Source: CBDUQN01 sp965369375 | GTDB taxonomy: Bacteria > Krumholzibacteriota > Krumholzibacteriia > Krumholzibacteriales > Krumholzibacteriaceae | Assembly: GCA_965369375.1 (NCBI GenBank) | Contig: CBDUQN010000011.1 | Location: forward strand, 1 to 54,689 | Length of the DNA: 54,689 nucleotides | Direction: 5' to 3' | Shown: positions 1-9,337 of the stretch, piece by piece | Layout: every line of letters begins with the position of its first letter | Position numbering within the stretch: position 1 is the stretch's first letter | The notes under the pieces: model-generated | What the model was told of the DNA's origin: nothing | Seen by the model: the letters and a program-made list of their open reading frames with translations, nothing else | Databases searched by the model: none | Position numbers and translations under genes: made by a program

Positions 1-1896
1 GTGAAAAGACAGTTGACCGTCTCGTTGTTTTTGCTTCTCACATTGATGATTCTCGGTTGTCAGGGCAGCGGCTACCGGGAGGTGAGCACATATACGATAG
101 AGCAGTTCATGAACACGACATCGATCAGGGGGAGCGCCTTCTCACATGACGAGAAACATATATTGTTCACGAGCGATGAATCCGGGATCTACAATGCATA
201 CATGATCTCCGTCGACGGCGGCGAGCCGAAGCAGATCACCCGCTCCGACAGCACCTCGATATTATCCCTCTCGTTTTTCCCGCATGACAATCGTATCCTC
301 TACATGAGTGACCGGGACGGTAACGAGATCTATCATATCTATCTGCAAAACGAAGATGGAACGGTTCTCGATTTGACGCCATACGAAGGCGCGCGGGGCA
401 TCTTTCAGGGATGGAGCCATGACGAGAAGAGTTTCTTCTTCAGCTGCAACAAGCGGGACCGCAAATTCATGGACATATATGAAATGGATATAGAGACATT
501 CGAATCCGAAATAGTTTACCAAAACGACGAGGGCTATAACCTCGGTGACATATCGAACGACAAACGCTACATGGCGTTCAACAAACCGATCACCGAGCAC
601 AACTCCGAAATGTATCTGTACGACAGGGAAACGGATGAGACAAAGCACCTCACGCCTCACGCGGGAGATATAAATTACACCCCGGTAACCTTCAGTATCG
701 ACTCGAAAAGCTTGTACTTTCTGACTGATGAAAGCTCCGAATTTACATACCTGAAGCGGTACGACATCGAATCCGGCTCCTTCGAAAAAATCAAGGAGGC
801 GGATTGGAATATCATGTATGCCTACTTCTCCCGGGAGGGCAAATACCGTATTGTCGGGATAAACAACGATGCGAAAACAGAAATAGAGATCGTCGATACG
901 GAGAATGACAGGCAGGTGCGGCTCCCGGAATTCGCCGCCGCAAGCATCACCTCGATAAATATCTCGAAGAGCGAGAGCATCATGACCTTCTACGTGAACG
1001 GTTCGCGCTCGCCGAGCAATCTCTACGTTTTCGACTTCGGAACGGGCAAGCACGAGAAATTAACGGATTCGATGAATCCGGAGATCGACGCCGGGGATCT
1101 CGTCGATGCGAAGGTGATACGCTACAAGTCGTTCGATGGGCTCGAGATCCCGGCCATTCTCTACAAACCGCATCATCTGAAGGCGGGAGAGCTTGCGCCG
1201 GCGCTCGTATCTGTTCACGGCGGACCGGGGGGACAGGCGCGGGTAGGATACCGGGCGATGATCCAGTACCTCGTCAATCACGGGTATGTGGTGATAGACG
1301 TCAACAATCGCGGCAGCTCGGGTTACGGCAAGACCTTTTTCAAGCTGGACGATCTGAAGCACGGTCAGGACGATCTTGGCGATTGTGTCGAGGCAAAGAA
1401 GTTCCTTGCCGCCACGGGCTACGTCGATACGAACAGGGTGGGTATCATCGGCGGGAGCTACGGCGGATACATGGTCCTCGCGGCGCTCACCTTCCGGCCC
1501 GATGAGTTTGCGGTCGGCGTCGATCTGTTCGGCATATCGAACTGGGTGCGGACCCTCAAAAGCATTCCCCCCTGGTGGGAGGCATTCAGGGAGGCACTCT
1601 ACAGGGAGCTCGGCAATCCGGAGACGGATGAGGAATACCTACGGAGCATTTCACCGCTGTTTCACGCCGAAAATATCACGAGGCCGTTGATAGTTCTCCA
1701 GGGCGCCAACGATCCGCGTGTGCTGAAAGTCGAATCGGACGAGATCGTAGAGGCGGCGCGGGCAAAGGGTGTCACCGTGGAATATGTCCTCTTTGAGGAT
1801 GAGGGCCACGGCTTCAGGAAGAAGGAGAACAGGATCGAGGGGTACAGTGCGGTTCTCGATTTCCTCGATGCACACCTCAAGGGTTCGGCGGATTGA
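1..1896 (+). CDS. S9 family prolyl oligopeptidase-like peptidase, lipoprotein
   Basis: Probable exported serine peptidase that cleaves oligopeptides outside the cytoplasm. It starts with GTG at the first base of the window, so the ribosome site is not visible and an earlier start cannot be excluded. The N-terminus is a lipoprotein signal (lipobox ILGC, Cys at about residue 20). Residues 40-350 look like a beta-propeller of WD40/TolB type (repeated SxDxK and SDRDGN-like blades). The C-terminal alpha/beta hydrolase domain shows the nucleophile in GGSYGGY (Ser486), Asp571 in GANDPRV and His603 in DEGHGF, the complete S9 triad. Its 3' end overlaps the convergent corrinoid-activator gene by 20 bp. 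A second S9 peptidase at 31889 shares the motifs around Asp and His. The family call is secure; the substrate is unknown. Confidence 0.93.
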   Translation: MKRQLTVSLFLLLTLMILGCQGSGYREVSTYTIEQFMNTTSIRGSAFSHDEKHILFTSDESGIYNAYMISVDGGEPKQITRSDSTSILSLSFFPHDNRILYMSDRDGNEIYHIYLQNEDGTVLDLTPYEGARGIFQGWSHDEKSFFFSCNKRDRKFMDIYEMDIETFESEIVYQNDEGYNLGDISNDKRYMAFNKPITEHNSEMYLYDRETDETKHLTPHAGDINYTPVTFSIDSKSLYFLTDESSEFTYLKRYDIESGSFEKIKEADWNIMYAYFSREGKYRIVGINNDAKTEIEIVDTENDRQVRLPEFAAASITSINISKSESIMTFYVNGSRSPSNLYVFDFGTGKHEKLTDSMNPEIDAGDLVDAKVIRYKSFDGLEIPAILYKPHHLKAGELAPALVSVHGGPGGQARVGYRAMIQYLVNHGYVVIDVNNRGSSGYGKTFFKLDDLKHGQDDLGDCVEAKKFLAATGYVDTNRVGIIGGSYGGYMVLAALTFRPDEFAVGVDLFGISNWVRTLKSIPPWWEAFREALYRELGNPETDEEYLRSISPLFHAENITRPLIVLQGANDPRVLKVESDEIVEAARAKGVTVEYVLFEDEGHGFRKKENRIEGYSAVLDFLDAHLKGSAD

Positions 1897-3814
1897 GCAA
1901 TTCCCTCACTGACGGGAAAAAATCGAGATTGGTGTGCGGCAGGAACAGCGCGCCGGTATACTCGTTCATGTAATCCGGCTCGGTGTTGAGTTCGAGGTAT
2001 GTCATCTTAGCGGCGATCTCGTTTACGATCTCGCGGTTTTTGTCCGAGATGAGAATGAGATAGGAACCGAGCAGTGAGCTGTTGCCGAGGTAGTGAAACT
2101 TCTGCCGGTCGAGATCGGGAAAGAGCCCGATCCGTATCGCGTTCTCGATATCGAGATGACGGCCGAAGCCGCCTGCGATATATACGGCATCGATCCTGTC
2201 GTGCGCGAGCCCCACGTTCTTCAGCAGCAGCGAGCATGCGGAGAATATCGCTCCCTTCGTGCGGATGAGGTTTGCGATATCGGTTTCCGTTATCGTCAGG
2301 TCCCGTTCCCAGAAGCATTTGCTCCCCACTTCGATGAGAAATGCCTTTCCGGCGCCGTCCTCGACGATTCTCGCCGCTGCCCGTTCTTCGTTGAATTTGC
2401 CGCTGCGGTCTATAAAGCCGTGAACGAACAACTCGGCAAGCAGATCGATCAGAGCGGAGCCGCACAATCCCTTCGGTCCGCCCTCACCGATAACGCGATA
2501 ATCAGGTTTGCCATTATCCCCGAGCCGGATCTTCTCGATCGCTCCATCGGTTGCCGGCATGCCGCACTTGATGCCGCTTCCCTCGAATGCCGGCCCGGCC
2601 GAGCAGGCACAGGTCATGAGCCATTCCCCGTTTCCGATAACCAGCTCGCCGTTTGTGCCGATGTCGATGAACAGTGATATCTTTTCAGCATCACGCAAGA
2701 TAGGTGTGCAGAGAAGGCCGGCAGTGATGTCGCCGCCGACGTAGCTGCCGACGCCGGGAGCGCAATGAACCCATCCCTGGGGATGTATCTCGAGGCCGAG
2801 ATTATGCGCCGCGACGTGCGGCGCGCGATTGAGCGTGGGCACGTACGGCGCCTCGCGGATGTAGCGCGGATCGAGATTGAGAAAGAGATGGGTCATCGTC
2901 GTGTTTCCCGCTACCGATATGTAATAGATTCTCCGGCGCGATATGTCGAGCTCTCCGGTCGCACGCTCGATAAGCTGATTGATCGTCGTGATTATGAGCG
3001 CGTGCAGCTCCTCGAGATGTCCGGGCTTTCCCGCATAATTGATCCTCGAGATGACGTCTTCGCCGCACTTTATCTGCTGGTTGTAGCTCGAGGCGGTGTT
3101 CAGTATCGTGCCGTCGGCCAAGTCGACCAGCTGGAGGGCTACGGTGGTGGTGCCGATATCGCATGCCGCGCCATAGTACGGTACTGTCTCGCTCTCAGCC
3201 CTGGTGTCTATGATCGTCGCCGACTGTTTCTTTTTCAAGAGAACTGCTTGAATGTATCCCTCTCTCTCCCGAAGCGCGCGGGAGAGGATTCTCAGCACGG
3301 GAAATTCCCAGCCCAGGTCTTCTCCATCGAGCATCCGCCGCAGCTCCCGTTCGATCCTCATGAGATCGCTGAAATTGTCGTCGATTGTCGGAGACGGGAC
3401 CCGCACGGTAACTTGCTGAATGATCGGATCGATCTCATATACGCCGGACAGTTCGTCCCTGTGCTCGTTGAAGAATGTGGAATCGGCAACACTCTTTATG
3501 GAGAGTTGCTCGAACCGGGGCAGGTGAACGATGAGATCGTCGCTAACCTCGGTATTGCAGGCGACCGTGTACCCCTGCTCGATGAGTTTCTGCGTCAGGG
3601 CCGCCGACTGCTTGGCACGAAATTTCCCCGAAGTTACTTGAACGATGCACTCACCGCACGTGCCGTCCCCGCCGCACGTCGCCTTGATCGGAAGACCGGC
3701 TGCCCTGGCCGCATCGAGAATGGTCGTGCCGGGCGCGACTTCGATTGCTGTGTCGAACGGCAGGAACGTTACGGTGAACGTTTTATTCTCATTTCTCGTG
3801 GTCATCGGAGACAC
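1877..3814 (-). CDS. RACo-type corrinoid protein reductive activator (2Fe-2S ferredoxin + ASKHA ATPase, DUF4445)
   Basis: Predicted to use ATP and a 2Fe-2S cluster to re-reduce inactive Co(II) in the corrinoid iron-sulfur protein to Co(I). The N-terminal plant-type ferredoxin domain has Cys47, Cys53, Cys56 and Cys86 (CGGDGTC, then GEC). The rest is the DUF4445 ASKHA fold with the phosphate and adenosine motifs ACDIGTTTVA, FIDIGTNGE and YIAGGFGRHLD. The length of 645 aa is normal for RACo. It is the last gene of the acs operon, 2 bp after acsC, which is its expected target. The GTG at 3814 is the longest start; ATG at 3805 (residue 4) is an equal alternative, and neither has a clear Shine-Dalgarno, so coupling to acsC is likely. 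Confidence 0.92.
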   Translation of the reverse strand: MSPMTTRNENKTFTVTFLPFDTAIEVAPGTTILDAARAAGLPIKATCGGDGTCGECIVQVTSGKFRAKQSAALTQKLIEQGYTVACNTEVSDDLIVHLPRFEQLSIKSVADSTFFNEHRDELSGVYEIDPIIQQVTVRVPSPTIDDNFSDLMRIERELRRMLDGEDLGWEFPVLRILSRALREREGYIQAVLLKKKQSATIIDTRAESETVPYYGAACDIGTTTVALQLVDLADGTILNTASSYNQQIKCGEDVISRINYAGKPGHLEELHALIITTINQLIERATGELDISRRRIYYISVAGNTTMTHLFLNLDPRYIREAPYVPTLNRAPHVAAHNLGLEIHPQGWVHCAPGVGSYVGGDITAGLLCTPILRDAEKISLFIDIGTNGELVIGNGEWLMTCACSAGPAFEGSGIKCGMPATDGAIEKIRLGDNGKPDYRVIGEGGPKGLCGSALIDLLAELFVHGFIDRSGKFNEERAAARIVEDGAGKAFLIEVGSKCFWERDLTITETDIANLIRTKGAIFSACSLLLKNVGLAHDRIDAVYIAGGFGRHLDIENAIRIGLFPDLDRQKFHYLGNSSLLGSYLILISDKNREIVNEIAAKMTYLELNTEPDYMNEYTGALFLPHTNLDFFPSVRELLNPPNP

Positions 3815-3816
3815 CG

Positions 3817-5157
3817 CTACGTGAGGTTGACGCTCTTGACGAATGACGGAATGTCGGACGCTTCCTGACTGCCGACAATGACTTCCCAGCCGGGAAGATT
3901 CTCTTCGAGATCGCCGCTTATCTGGGAAACGAATCCGGGTATCACGATCTTGCGCGTTTTGACGTGCGCTTCGAGCTCGACAGCTTTCACGAATTTCGCG
4001 ATCGTCTCCCCGGTGAATTTACCCGCCGCCCATGCGGTGAGAACCGACTGTCCTTCACAGTCACAGACGACGAGATGGGCCGAGATGCCCGAATTCTCGA
4101 TTTCACCGGAGACGATAAAATAGGTGAGCGAAAAGTTGGTCGTCACGAAAACGGGCGATTCGGCGGCGGGCTCTCCGATCGGATAGATCTTCGGGTCGAC
4201 CTGGATCGGCTTCTGCGGATCGGTGTAGATGTTCTGTCTCAGCGTGAGCAGCGTGTAGAGCATCGCCTTATCGAATGCGGGCAGGGCGATAACGGAATCG
4301 TACTTGCAGATGCAGGCGGATGCCTCCGCCATCAGGTCGAATCCGTTCTCCGCCGTTATGAATTTAAAGAGCGGATGGCCGAACGGCTTGTAATCCTTCC
4401 TGAGTGCGCTGCGGCGCAGTATCGTGCTGTTCTGCACGTGCCGGCCGATGTCCTCCGTTTCGAGATTCAGGATGATGTTGTTGAAATCTTCCTGCTGCGC
4501 CTTCGCGACCTGGTTGTCGAGATCTTCGATAGTCAAGGACGAGAGGATGAGGCTCGCGTCGGCGCCCTTTGCGAGGTCGATATCCGCATCAGTCACTTTT
4601 TCGCGCAGGAGGATCGCCGGCCTCCTGTCTTTCAGCAGCTCGACCCCTGCTTTCAGGGCCTCTCCGTTGGGGCAATCGAGAATGATCCCCTTTGTCGAGT
4701 GCTCCTTGACGAGCTCCACGGCGCGCAGCAAGCGATCGCTTCCGCCGCTTTCATGCGATACGAGGAGCAGATCCACTTTCAGTTCCTCACCGACCCGCTC
4801 AACGCGGTAGTTTTCTGTCTCGGTTATCCTGGCGCGCAGCGATTCTTCGTCTTCGGCGGTGCTCAGCCGAATGGCGATGCCGGTCTGGTGCACGAACGTC
4901 TTCTCGTGGCGGAACATGACCGTTTCGTTTCCCGCCTCGAGCGCATGCGCGCCGACGCCGATCTTCACGAGCCTGATCGGCGGCGTGCTTGCCGCTCCGA
5001 GCGTTGCTTCCGCCTCCTCCGAGGCGTGCGGGCATTCACTCAGTTCGGCCTTTTTCTGCGCCAGCTTCATCGCGAAGGCCATGCAGGTGGGAACGTCGCA
5101 GTCACCGCAGTTCGTCTTCGGCAGCAGCTTGAAAATGTCAAGACCCGATAGCGCCAT
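3817..5157 (-). CDS. acsC: Corrinoid iron-sulfur protein large (gamma) subunit
   Basis: Large subunit of the CFeSP, which carries the methyl group on cobalt between the methyl-donor protein and acetyl-CoA synthase. The N-terminal 4Fe-4S motif is plain: TNCGDCDVPTC (Cys17, Cys20, Cys25) followed by the fourth ligand in SECP (Cys42). A TIM-barrel follows, then a C-terminal B12-binding region (PLFKFITAENG, TTNFSLTYF, VIPGFVSQISGDLEENLPGWEVIVG). 446 aa is the usual length. It lies 72 bp downstream of acsD and 2 bp before the activator gene. Identification is very secure from motifs plus operon context. Confidence 0.97.
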   Translation of the reverse strand: MALSGLDIFKLLPKTNCGDCDVPTCMAFAMKLAQKKAELSECPHASEEAEATLGAASTPPIRLVKIGVGAHALEAGNETVMFRHEKTFVHQTGIAIRLSTAEDEESLRARITETENYRVERVGEELKVDLLLVSHESGGSDRLLRAVELVKEHSTKGIILDCPNGEALKAGVELLKDRRPAILLREKVTDADIDLAKGADASLILSSLTIEDLDNQVAKAQQEDFNNIILNLETEDIGRHVQNSTILRRSALRKDYKPFGHPLFKFITAENGFDLMAEASACICKYDSVIALPAFDKAMLYTLLTLRQNIYTDPQKPIQVDPKIYPIGEPAAESPVFVTTNFSLTYFIVSGEIENSGISAHLVVCDCEGQSVLTAWAAGKFTGETIAKFVKAVELEAHVKTRKIVIPGFVSQISGDLEENLPGWEVIVGSQEASDIPSFVKSVNLT

Positions 5158-5229
5158 TGCTGATCCTCTACATATCGTTAGATTTCGTTTCGGTATTTTT
5201 CAACCGTCAGTGTTACGATGACTTCCGTT

Positions 5230-6195
5230 TCACTGTTTGTACAGTTCCCCGATCTTTCTCTTTATCGCTTCGACCGCTTTTGGATGATACATGATGATCA
5301 GTTCAGCGCCCGCGACGAGCAAGCTCATCGTCGTGGCGATTTCCCAGTAGGCGCAGCGCAGCGCCTGATCGCCCCAATCGGGGTATTCTTTCTCCGACAC
5401 GCGGGCCTCTTTCACCCGCGAGCTTTCATGGCCCGGATTGATGAGCATGGGAAAGGAGACCATCGCGTCACCGCCGAGACCCTCGATGCGGATGCGCTCC
5501 ATGATCGAGTAGGTGTATTCGAGCCCGTATCCGAGGGTGCCGGTCAGCGGGTCCATGACGATTCTCTCGGCGGGAAAGTTCATTTCCGTGAGCAGTATGT
5601 TCAGCTGCTTGGCGAGATTCACGTCGATCGGAGACATCGCCACGATGCTATGGTTGTATGCGATGCACGCGGCGGCGACCGTCTTGTAATTATCCGTTTC
5701 GACGTAATTTATCAGGCAGTTTTCCCCCGCGGTTGCTTCGCATACCTTCTTCATCACCTCGTTGATTTTCTCGAAGTGGCTGTGACCCGAGATGATGATC
5801 GGCACGCTGACACTTTCGAGAACCTCTTTTACCACGGCGACGGCCTCCTCGGTGCTGCGGTTTCCCTTCTCGGGATGCGTTCCCTCGAGACGCACGCTGA
5901 TCAGTTCCGCTCCGTACTGCTCGACGCACCGTTTCGCCATCTCGCCCGGCTTGTCGATGACGTCCCGGTAGTGTTCCAGCAGCGGTTCGGGGAACTTGCC
6001 CGGCACGCGGTCGAAGACTTCCATCGCCACGACCGGCCGGTGAGGGTTATCGCCCTCGAAGAAATGAAGCGGAAGGGCGGAGCTGCCGCCAATGGTGACC
6101 GTGTGCGACCGTGTGCCGCCCTGTTCGGCGGTGGCGCCGATCGTTACTCGAGCCACCTTCCCCGCGTTGGTTTCTTTCGGTATCTCGAAGCTCAT
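5230..6195 (-). CDS. acsD: Corrinoid iron-sulfur protein small (delta) subunit
   Basis: Small CFeSP subunit, a TIM-barrel protein that forms the heterodimer with AcsC and helps hold the corrinoid. Typical family stretches are visible: VAMEVFDRVPGKFPE near residue 56, LISVRLEGTHP, PIIISGHSHFEKI, ERIVMDPLTGTLGYGLEY and FPMLINPGHESSRVKE. The length of 321 aa fits. ATG at 6195 is preceded by an AAAAGG ribosome site. It sits 27 bp after acsF and 72 bp before acsC. In many acetogens acsE lies close to acsC/acsD; here it is absent. Confidence 0.96.
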   Translation of the reverse strand: MSFEIPKETNAGKVARVTIGATAEQGGTRSHTVTIGGSSALPLHFFEGDNPHRPVVAMEVFDRVPGKFPEPLLEHYRDVIDKPGEMAKRCVEQYGAELISVRLEGTHPEKGNRSTEEAVAVVKEVLESVSVPIIISGHSHFEKINEVMKKVCEATAGENCLINYVETDNYKTVAAACIAYNHSIVAMSPIDVNLAKQLNILLTEMNFPAERIVMDPLTGTLGYGLEYTYSIMERIRIEGLGGDAMVSFPMLINPGHESSRVKEARVSEKEYPDWGDQALRCAYWEIATTMSLLVAGAELIIMYHPKAVEAIKRKIGELYKQ

Positions 6196-6222
6196 GGTTA
6201 TACCTTTTTATATAAGCAACTG

Positions 6223-7026
6223 CTAAATAGCAAGTTTTTTCATGAGTTGCCCCACTGCACGGTAGGCGGACGAGTCGCCCAGGATGGGCCAGATGGGTAT
6301 TCCCGCGCTATCCGTCGCGAACAGGGTTTCGTCTTCGGGAACGACACCCGCAAGAATCAGTCCCTCGGCCTTGATATCTTCCTCGAGCGTAGGGAGCGTG
6401 GCGATCTGTCTTCGATCCATCCCGTCACCGGGCTCGAATACCTTCAGCACGGCGCCGCGCACACGATTGACGATCAGGTACGTTTCGCGCACCTCCGTTT
6501 TGAGCTCACCAGCAAGCCGGCCGATCCTCCCCGCGGTATGAATGCCCCGCGCGGTGGGGTCAGTTACGATGAGGAGATAGTCGACGTCCCGCGTCGTCCG
6601 CCTGCTCAGATGCTCCATGCCCGCCTCGTTATCGATAACGACATACTCGTAGTTGCCGGCGAGGGTGTCTATTATGTCACGCAGCACATTGTTGGCGTAG
6701 CAGTAACATCCCGGTCCCTCGGGGCGCCCCATGGCGATGAGGTCGTACTCGTGCGTTTCGATGAGACCCGTCTGGATCTTGTACTCGAGGAACTGCTGCT
6801 TCGTCATGCCGCCCGGGAGGCTGCCGGCGCTTTCGCGCATCTCTTCCCGTATGGCGCCGACCGTCTCGCCGAGCTCGATTCCGAGCAGGTCGTTCAGGCT
6901 CGTGTTCGCGTCGGCGTCTACGGCGAGGATCGATTTCGATCTGTGCTCGCCGAGCCATCGGATCATCAACGCGGTGATGGTGGACTTGCCGGTTCCGCCT
7001 TTTCCGGATATCGCGATTGTTTTCAT
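6223..7026 (-). CDS. acsF: CODH/ACS nickel-insertion ATPase, CooC/AcsF family
   Basis: MinD/SIMIBI-type ATPase predicted to help load nickel into acetyl-CoA synthase or CO dehydrogenase. Residues 7-16 are the deviant Walker A SGKGGTGKST; DADANTSLN (38-45) is the switch region. A CxC pair (Cys107, Cys109 in GCYCYANN) matches the metal-binding cysteines of the CooC dimer interface, and VVIDNEAGMEHLSRRT is the Walker B/switch II region. It follows acsB by 79 bp. A second member of the family (12897-13679) begins the operon, so the two may divide labour between AcsB and CooS; which serves which is inference from adjacency. Confidence 0.93.
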   Translation of the reverse strand: MKTIAISGKGGTGKSTITALMIRWLGEHRSKSILAVDADANTSLNDLLGIELGETVGAIREEMRESAGSLPGGMTKQQFLEYKIQTGLIETHEYDLIAMGRPEGPGCYCYANNVLRDIIDTLAGNYEYVVIDNEAGMEHLSRRTTRDVDYLLIVTDPTARGIHTAGRIGRLAGELKTEVRETYLIVNRVRGAVLKVFEPGDGMDRRQIATLPTLEEDIKAEGLILAGVVPEDETLFATDSAGIPIWPILGDSSAYRAVGQLMKKLAI

Positions 7027-7105
7027 GATCTGCTTCCGCGTGAAATCGAATGTGCTTTCTTGGCATTTCCGCGAGAGAGATTGCAGCTTTTCTTGTAAAT
7101 GTTCA

Positions 7106-9310
7106 TCAGAAGAGCTGCGGCATCGAGAGCGCGGGATGATTCATCTTGGTGATATATTCGAGGACTTCCTCTTCGGTCGTTGCAACGGTTTCGTCCGCTA
7201 TCATATCGAAAAAGTTCTCAATGCCTTCCTCTTTGCCTATTCGCCGCAAATCGGTTTCCATTTCCTCTTTGAACGCGCGGTCAATCCACACGATACGCTT
7301 GATACCACCCTCGGCGAGCAGGAATTTCTTGCTTGCAACGTACTGCTTGCTGTGACCGACGAATCCCGGTGTCTGAACGCCGCCGCCGATCATGCCGGCG
7401 AGGGACGAGAACTTCATGCCGATCGGTGTCATATCTGCGAAGTTCCGGTAGACGATCATTATCCCGTTCGTCGAGGGGAGCACACAGGCGATACACTCGA
7501 AGCACCCGCACGAGGTCATGGGGAAATCGATAATACTGTATGCATTGAAGATCTCGAGCGTCCGGTGAGAGTTGTTGTACAAGAACTCGTTGATTCCCCG
7601 CCACTGGCCCTTCAGCTCGTCGACGACATCACCCTTCGTGACCGGCTGGTTGGGCCCCGTTGGATTTATCTGGTAGGCCGCCTTACCGTCGAGCCAGTTG
7701 TATCCGCCGCAGAGGCCTGAACGTTCCGGTGTGATGATGCAGACGTGGTTGGGGGCAAACGATTGACAGAGTGTGCACGAATAGAAGGTATCAACCGATT
7801 CATCGGTCATCCCCGCGAGACGGGCGTCACGCTGCTTGTACACCTCACGCGCCGTCTCGATGAGCTCTTTCACCTCTTCGATACGCGTATAGATCTTGAT
7901 CTGCACCTTGTCGAAGATCTTGCCGTATTCGCCGTGGAATTTGGCATGAATGATCGAGCCTATGTGGCTGAAGGTGAAACCCTTCTCCTTCGCTTCCTTG
8001 CTGATACGTATCCAGTCGATATCCCGTTGGCCGATATGCAGGATGCCGTGCGCGCCGTTCACGTAGTCGTGTATCTGGCGTTCGAGGATCGGCTCGAAGT
8101 CGGGCTGCATCTCACGTCCGGCCACCTCGATCCAGATCCCGATCGGCAGCGTGGCCCCCTCCTCGATATCGTCTATCTCGGGACCGATGACCTCGATCTT
8201 TCCGTCCTCGACTTCGTCGAGCTCCTTCGAGGTGACGAACTCGAATCCGGGCATCGTCTGCCCGCCGAGCTCGGCGTACATGTCATCCTTGCGAACACGC
8301 TCTCCCTGGAAGGCCGGACCGTACGGGACCGGTATGGGGACCTTTGAGATGGTGATCTTGAGCCCCCGCACCTCTATCGCCTTCGAGACGATCTTGTCGT
8401 GGGTCACGGGACTGACGACATGTTCGTAGGTGCAGATGCCGGTCGGAAGGATCTGATCGATGTCGGTGTCGGCGATCGTGGGGAACCCATAATTGATCGC
8501 GCCGGCCGCCTGCGCGTATTTTTCGTCGTCTACCGGCCCGAGGGCGAGAATAAATGCGAAGACCCTGTTTTGGTTATACTTCAAGATCCGCTGGTAATCT
8601 CCCGGTTTGGCGCCGCCGAACGAGAGGGCGACGCGCGTCGCGAAACCGAGCGAATGGATGCAGGCGGTGACGTCATCTCCGAAGGGCACGAGCCGCGTCT
8701 CCCAGCCCATTTCGACGCCTTCTTCGCGCAGCTGCTCCGCCATCGACGTGCCGTCCGTTGCGGACGACATGAAGACGTAGAGATTCTTCTCCTGCAGCTC
8801 GCGCGCGATCTTCACCGCGATCTCGTTTGTCGGACAACGGCCGACGCACGCGGCGAAGCCGGGGGCGGTGCCGTCGACGAATTCGATCCCGCGTTCCCTG
8901 AGGATCACGTCGTTGGCCGCGCCGAGCCAGAAACGGCCGTCGGATGGATTCGCCTCCGGCAGATAGGGGAGGGAATCTTCCGTGTACTTGATCGCCTCGA
9001 TGATCTCATCGGCGAAAAGTGCCGCCATGCCCGCATCGAGTGTGTTCCCGAGATAGGGGAGCCATCGTTCGTCTTCGGGGGATGGGGGCAGAAGCTTTTG
9101 CGCTTCATCGAGCAGCTCACGGAGGCCTCCGAGGGTTTCGATTCTCAATCCCAGTATCCCGTGAGAGATCGGCAGGTAGTATGCGGTATTGGGGAACTCG
9201 ACCTTCGCCTCTTCACCTTTATCCGCCAAGGCCGCTTCGAGCTCATTGCGCGCGCGGGCAACGAGCTTGTGCGCCCCGCGGATCGCTCTCGTTGCTATCA
9301 GTTTTGACAT
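7106..9310 (-). CDS. acsB: Acetyl-CoA synthase (CO-methylating), ACS alpha subunit
   Basis: Joins CO, the CFeSP-bound methyl group and CoA into acetyl-CoA. All A-cluster ligands are present: Cys512, Cys515, Cys524 and Cys534 (CTLC, VCI and GLCGG) for the 4Fe-4S cluster and proximal nickel, and the CGC motif (about residues 601-603) for the distal nickel. The 89-residue distance between the two groups equals that of the Moorella enzyme as I recall it. 734 aa is the normal bacterial length, including the N-terminal CODH-docking domain. It follows cooS by 27 bp. Highly confident. Confidence 0.98.
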   Translation of the reverse strand: MSKLIATRAIRGAHKLVARARNELEAALADKGEEAKVEFPNTAYYLPISHGILGLRIETLGGLRELLDEAQKLLPPSPEDERWLPYLGNTLDAGMAALFADEIIEAIKYTEDSLPYLPEANPSDGRFWLGAANDVILRERGIEFVDGTAPGFAACVGRCPTNEIAVKIARELQEKNLYVFMSSATDGTSMAEQLREEGVEMGWETRLVPFGDDVTACIHSLGFATRVALSFGGAKPGDYQRILKYNQNRVFAFILALGPVDDEKYAQAAGAINYGFPTIADTDIDQILPTGICTYEHVVSPVTHDKIVSKAIEVRGLKITISKVPIPVPYGPAFQGERVRKDDMYAELGGQTMPGFEFVTSKELDEVEDGKIEVIGPEIDDIEEGATLPIGIWIEVAGREMQPDFEPILERQIHDYVNGAHGILHIGQRDIDWIRISKEAKEKGFTFSHIGSIIHAKFHGEYGKIFDKVQIKIYTRIEEVKELIETAREVYKQRDARLAGMTDESVDTFYSCTLCQSFAPNHVCIITPERSGLCGGYNWLDGKAAYQINPTGPNQPVTKGDVVDELKGQWRGINEFLYNNSHRTLEIFNAYSIIDFPMTSCGCFECIACVLPSTNGIMIVYRNFADMTPIGMKFSSLAGMIGGGVQTPGFVGHSKQYVASKKFLLAEGGIKRIVWIDRAFKEEMETDLRRIGKEEGIENFFDMIADETVATTEEEVLEYITKMNHPALSMPQLF

Positions 9311-9337
9311 ACGTGCTTTCTATTAAAACGTCAGGCG

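Noticed and set aside
5218..7098. Long plus-strand open frame (626 codons) opposite acsD and acsF
   Set aside because: It is the complement of two certain genes; its composition is Arg/His/Asp-rich as expected for a shadow and it has no domain motif. The same applies to 22954-24303 (+), 26874-28343 (+), 31922-33157 (-) and 47230-48399 (-).
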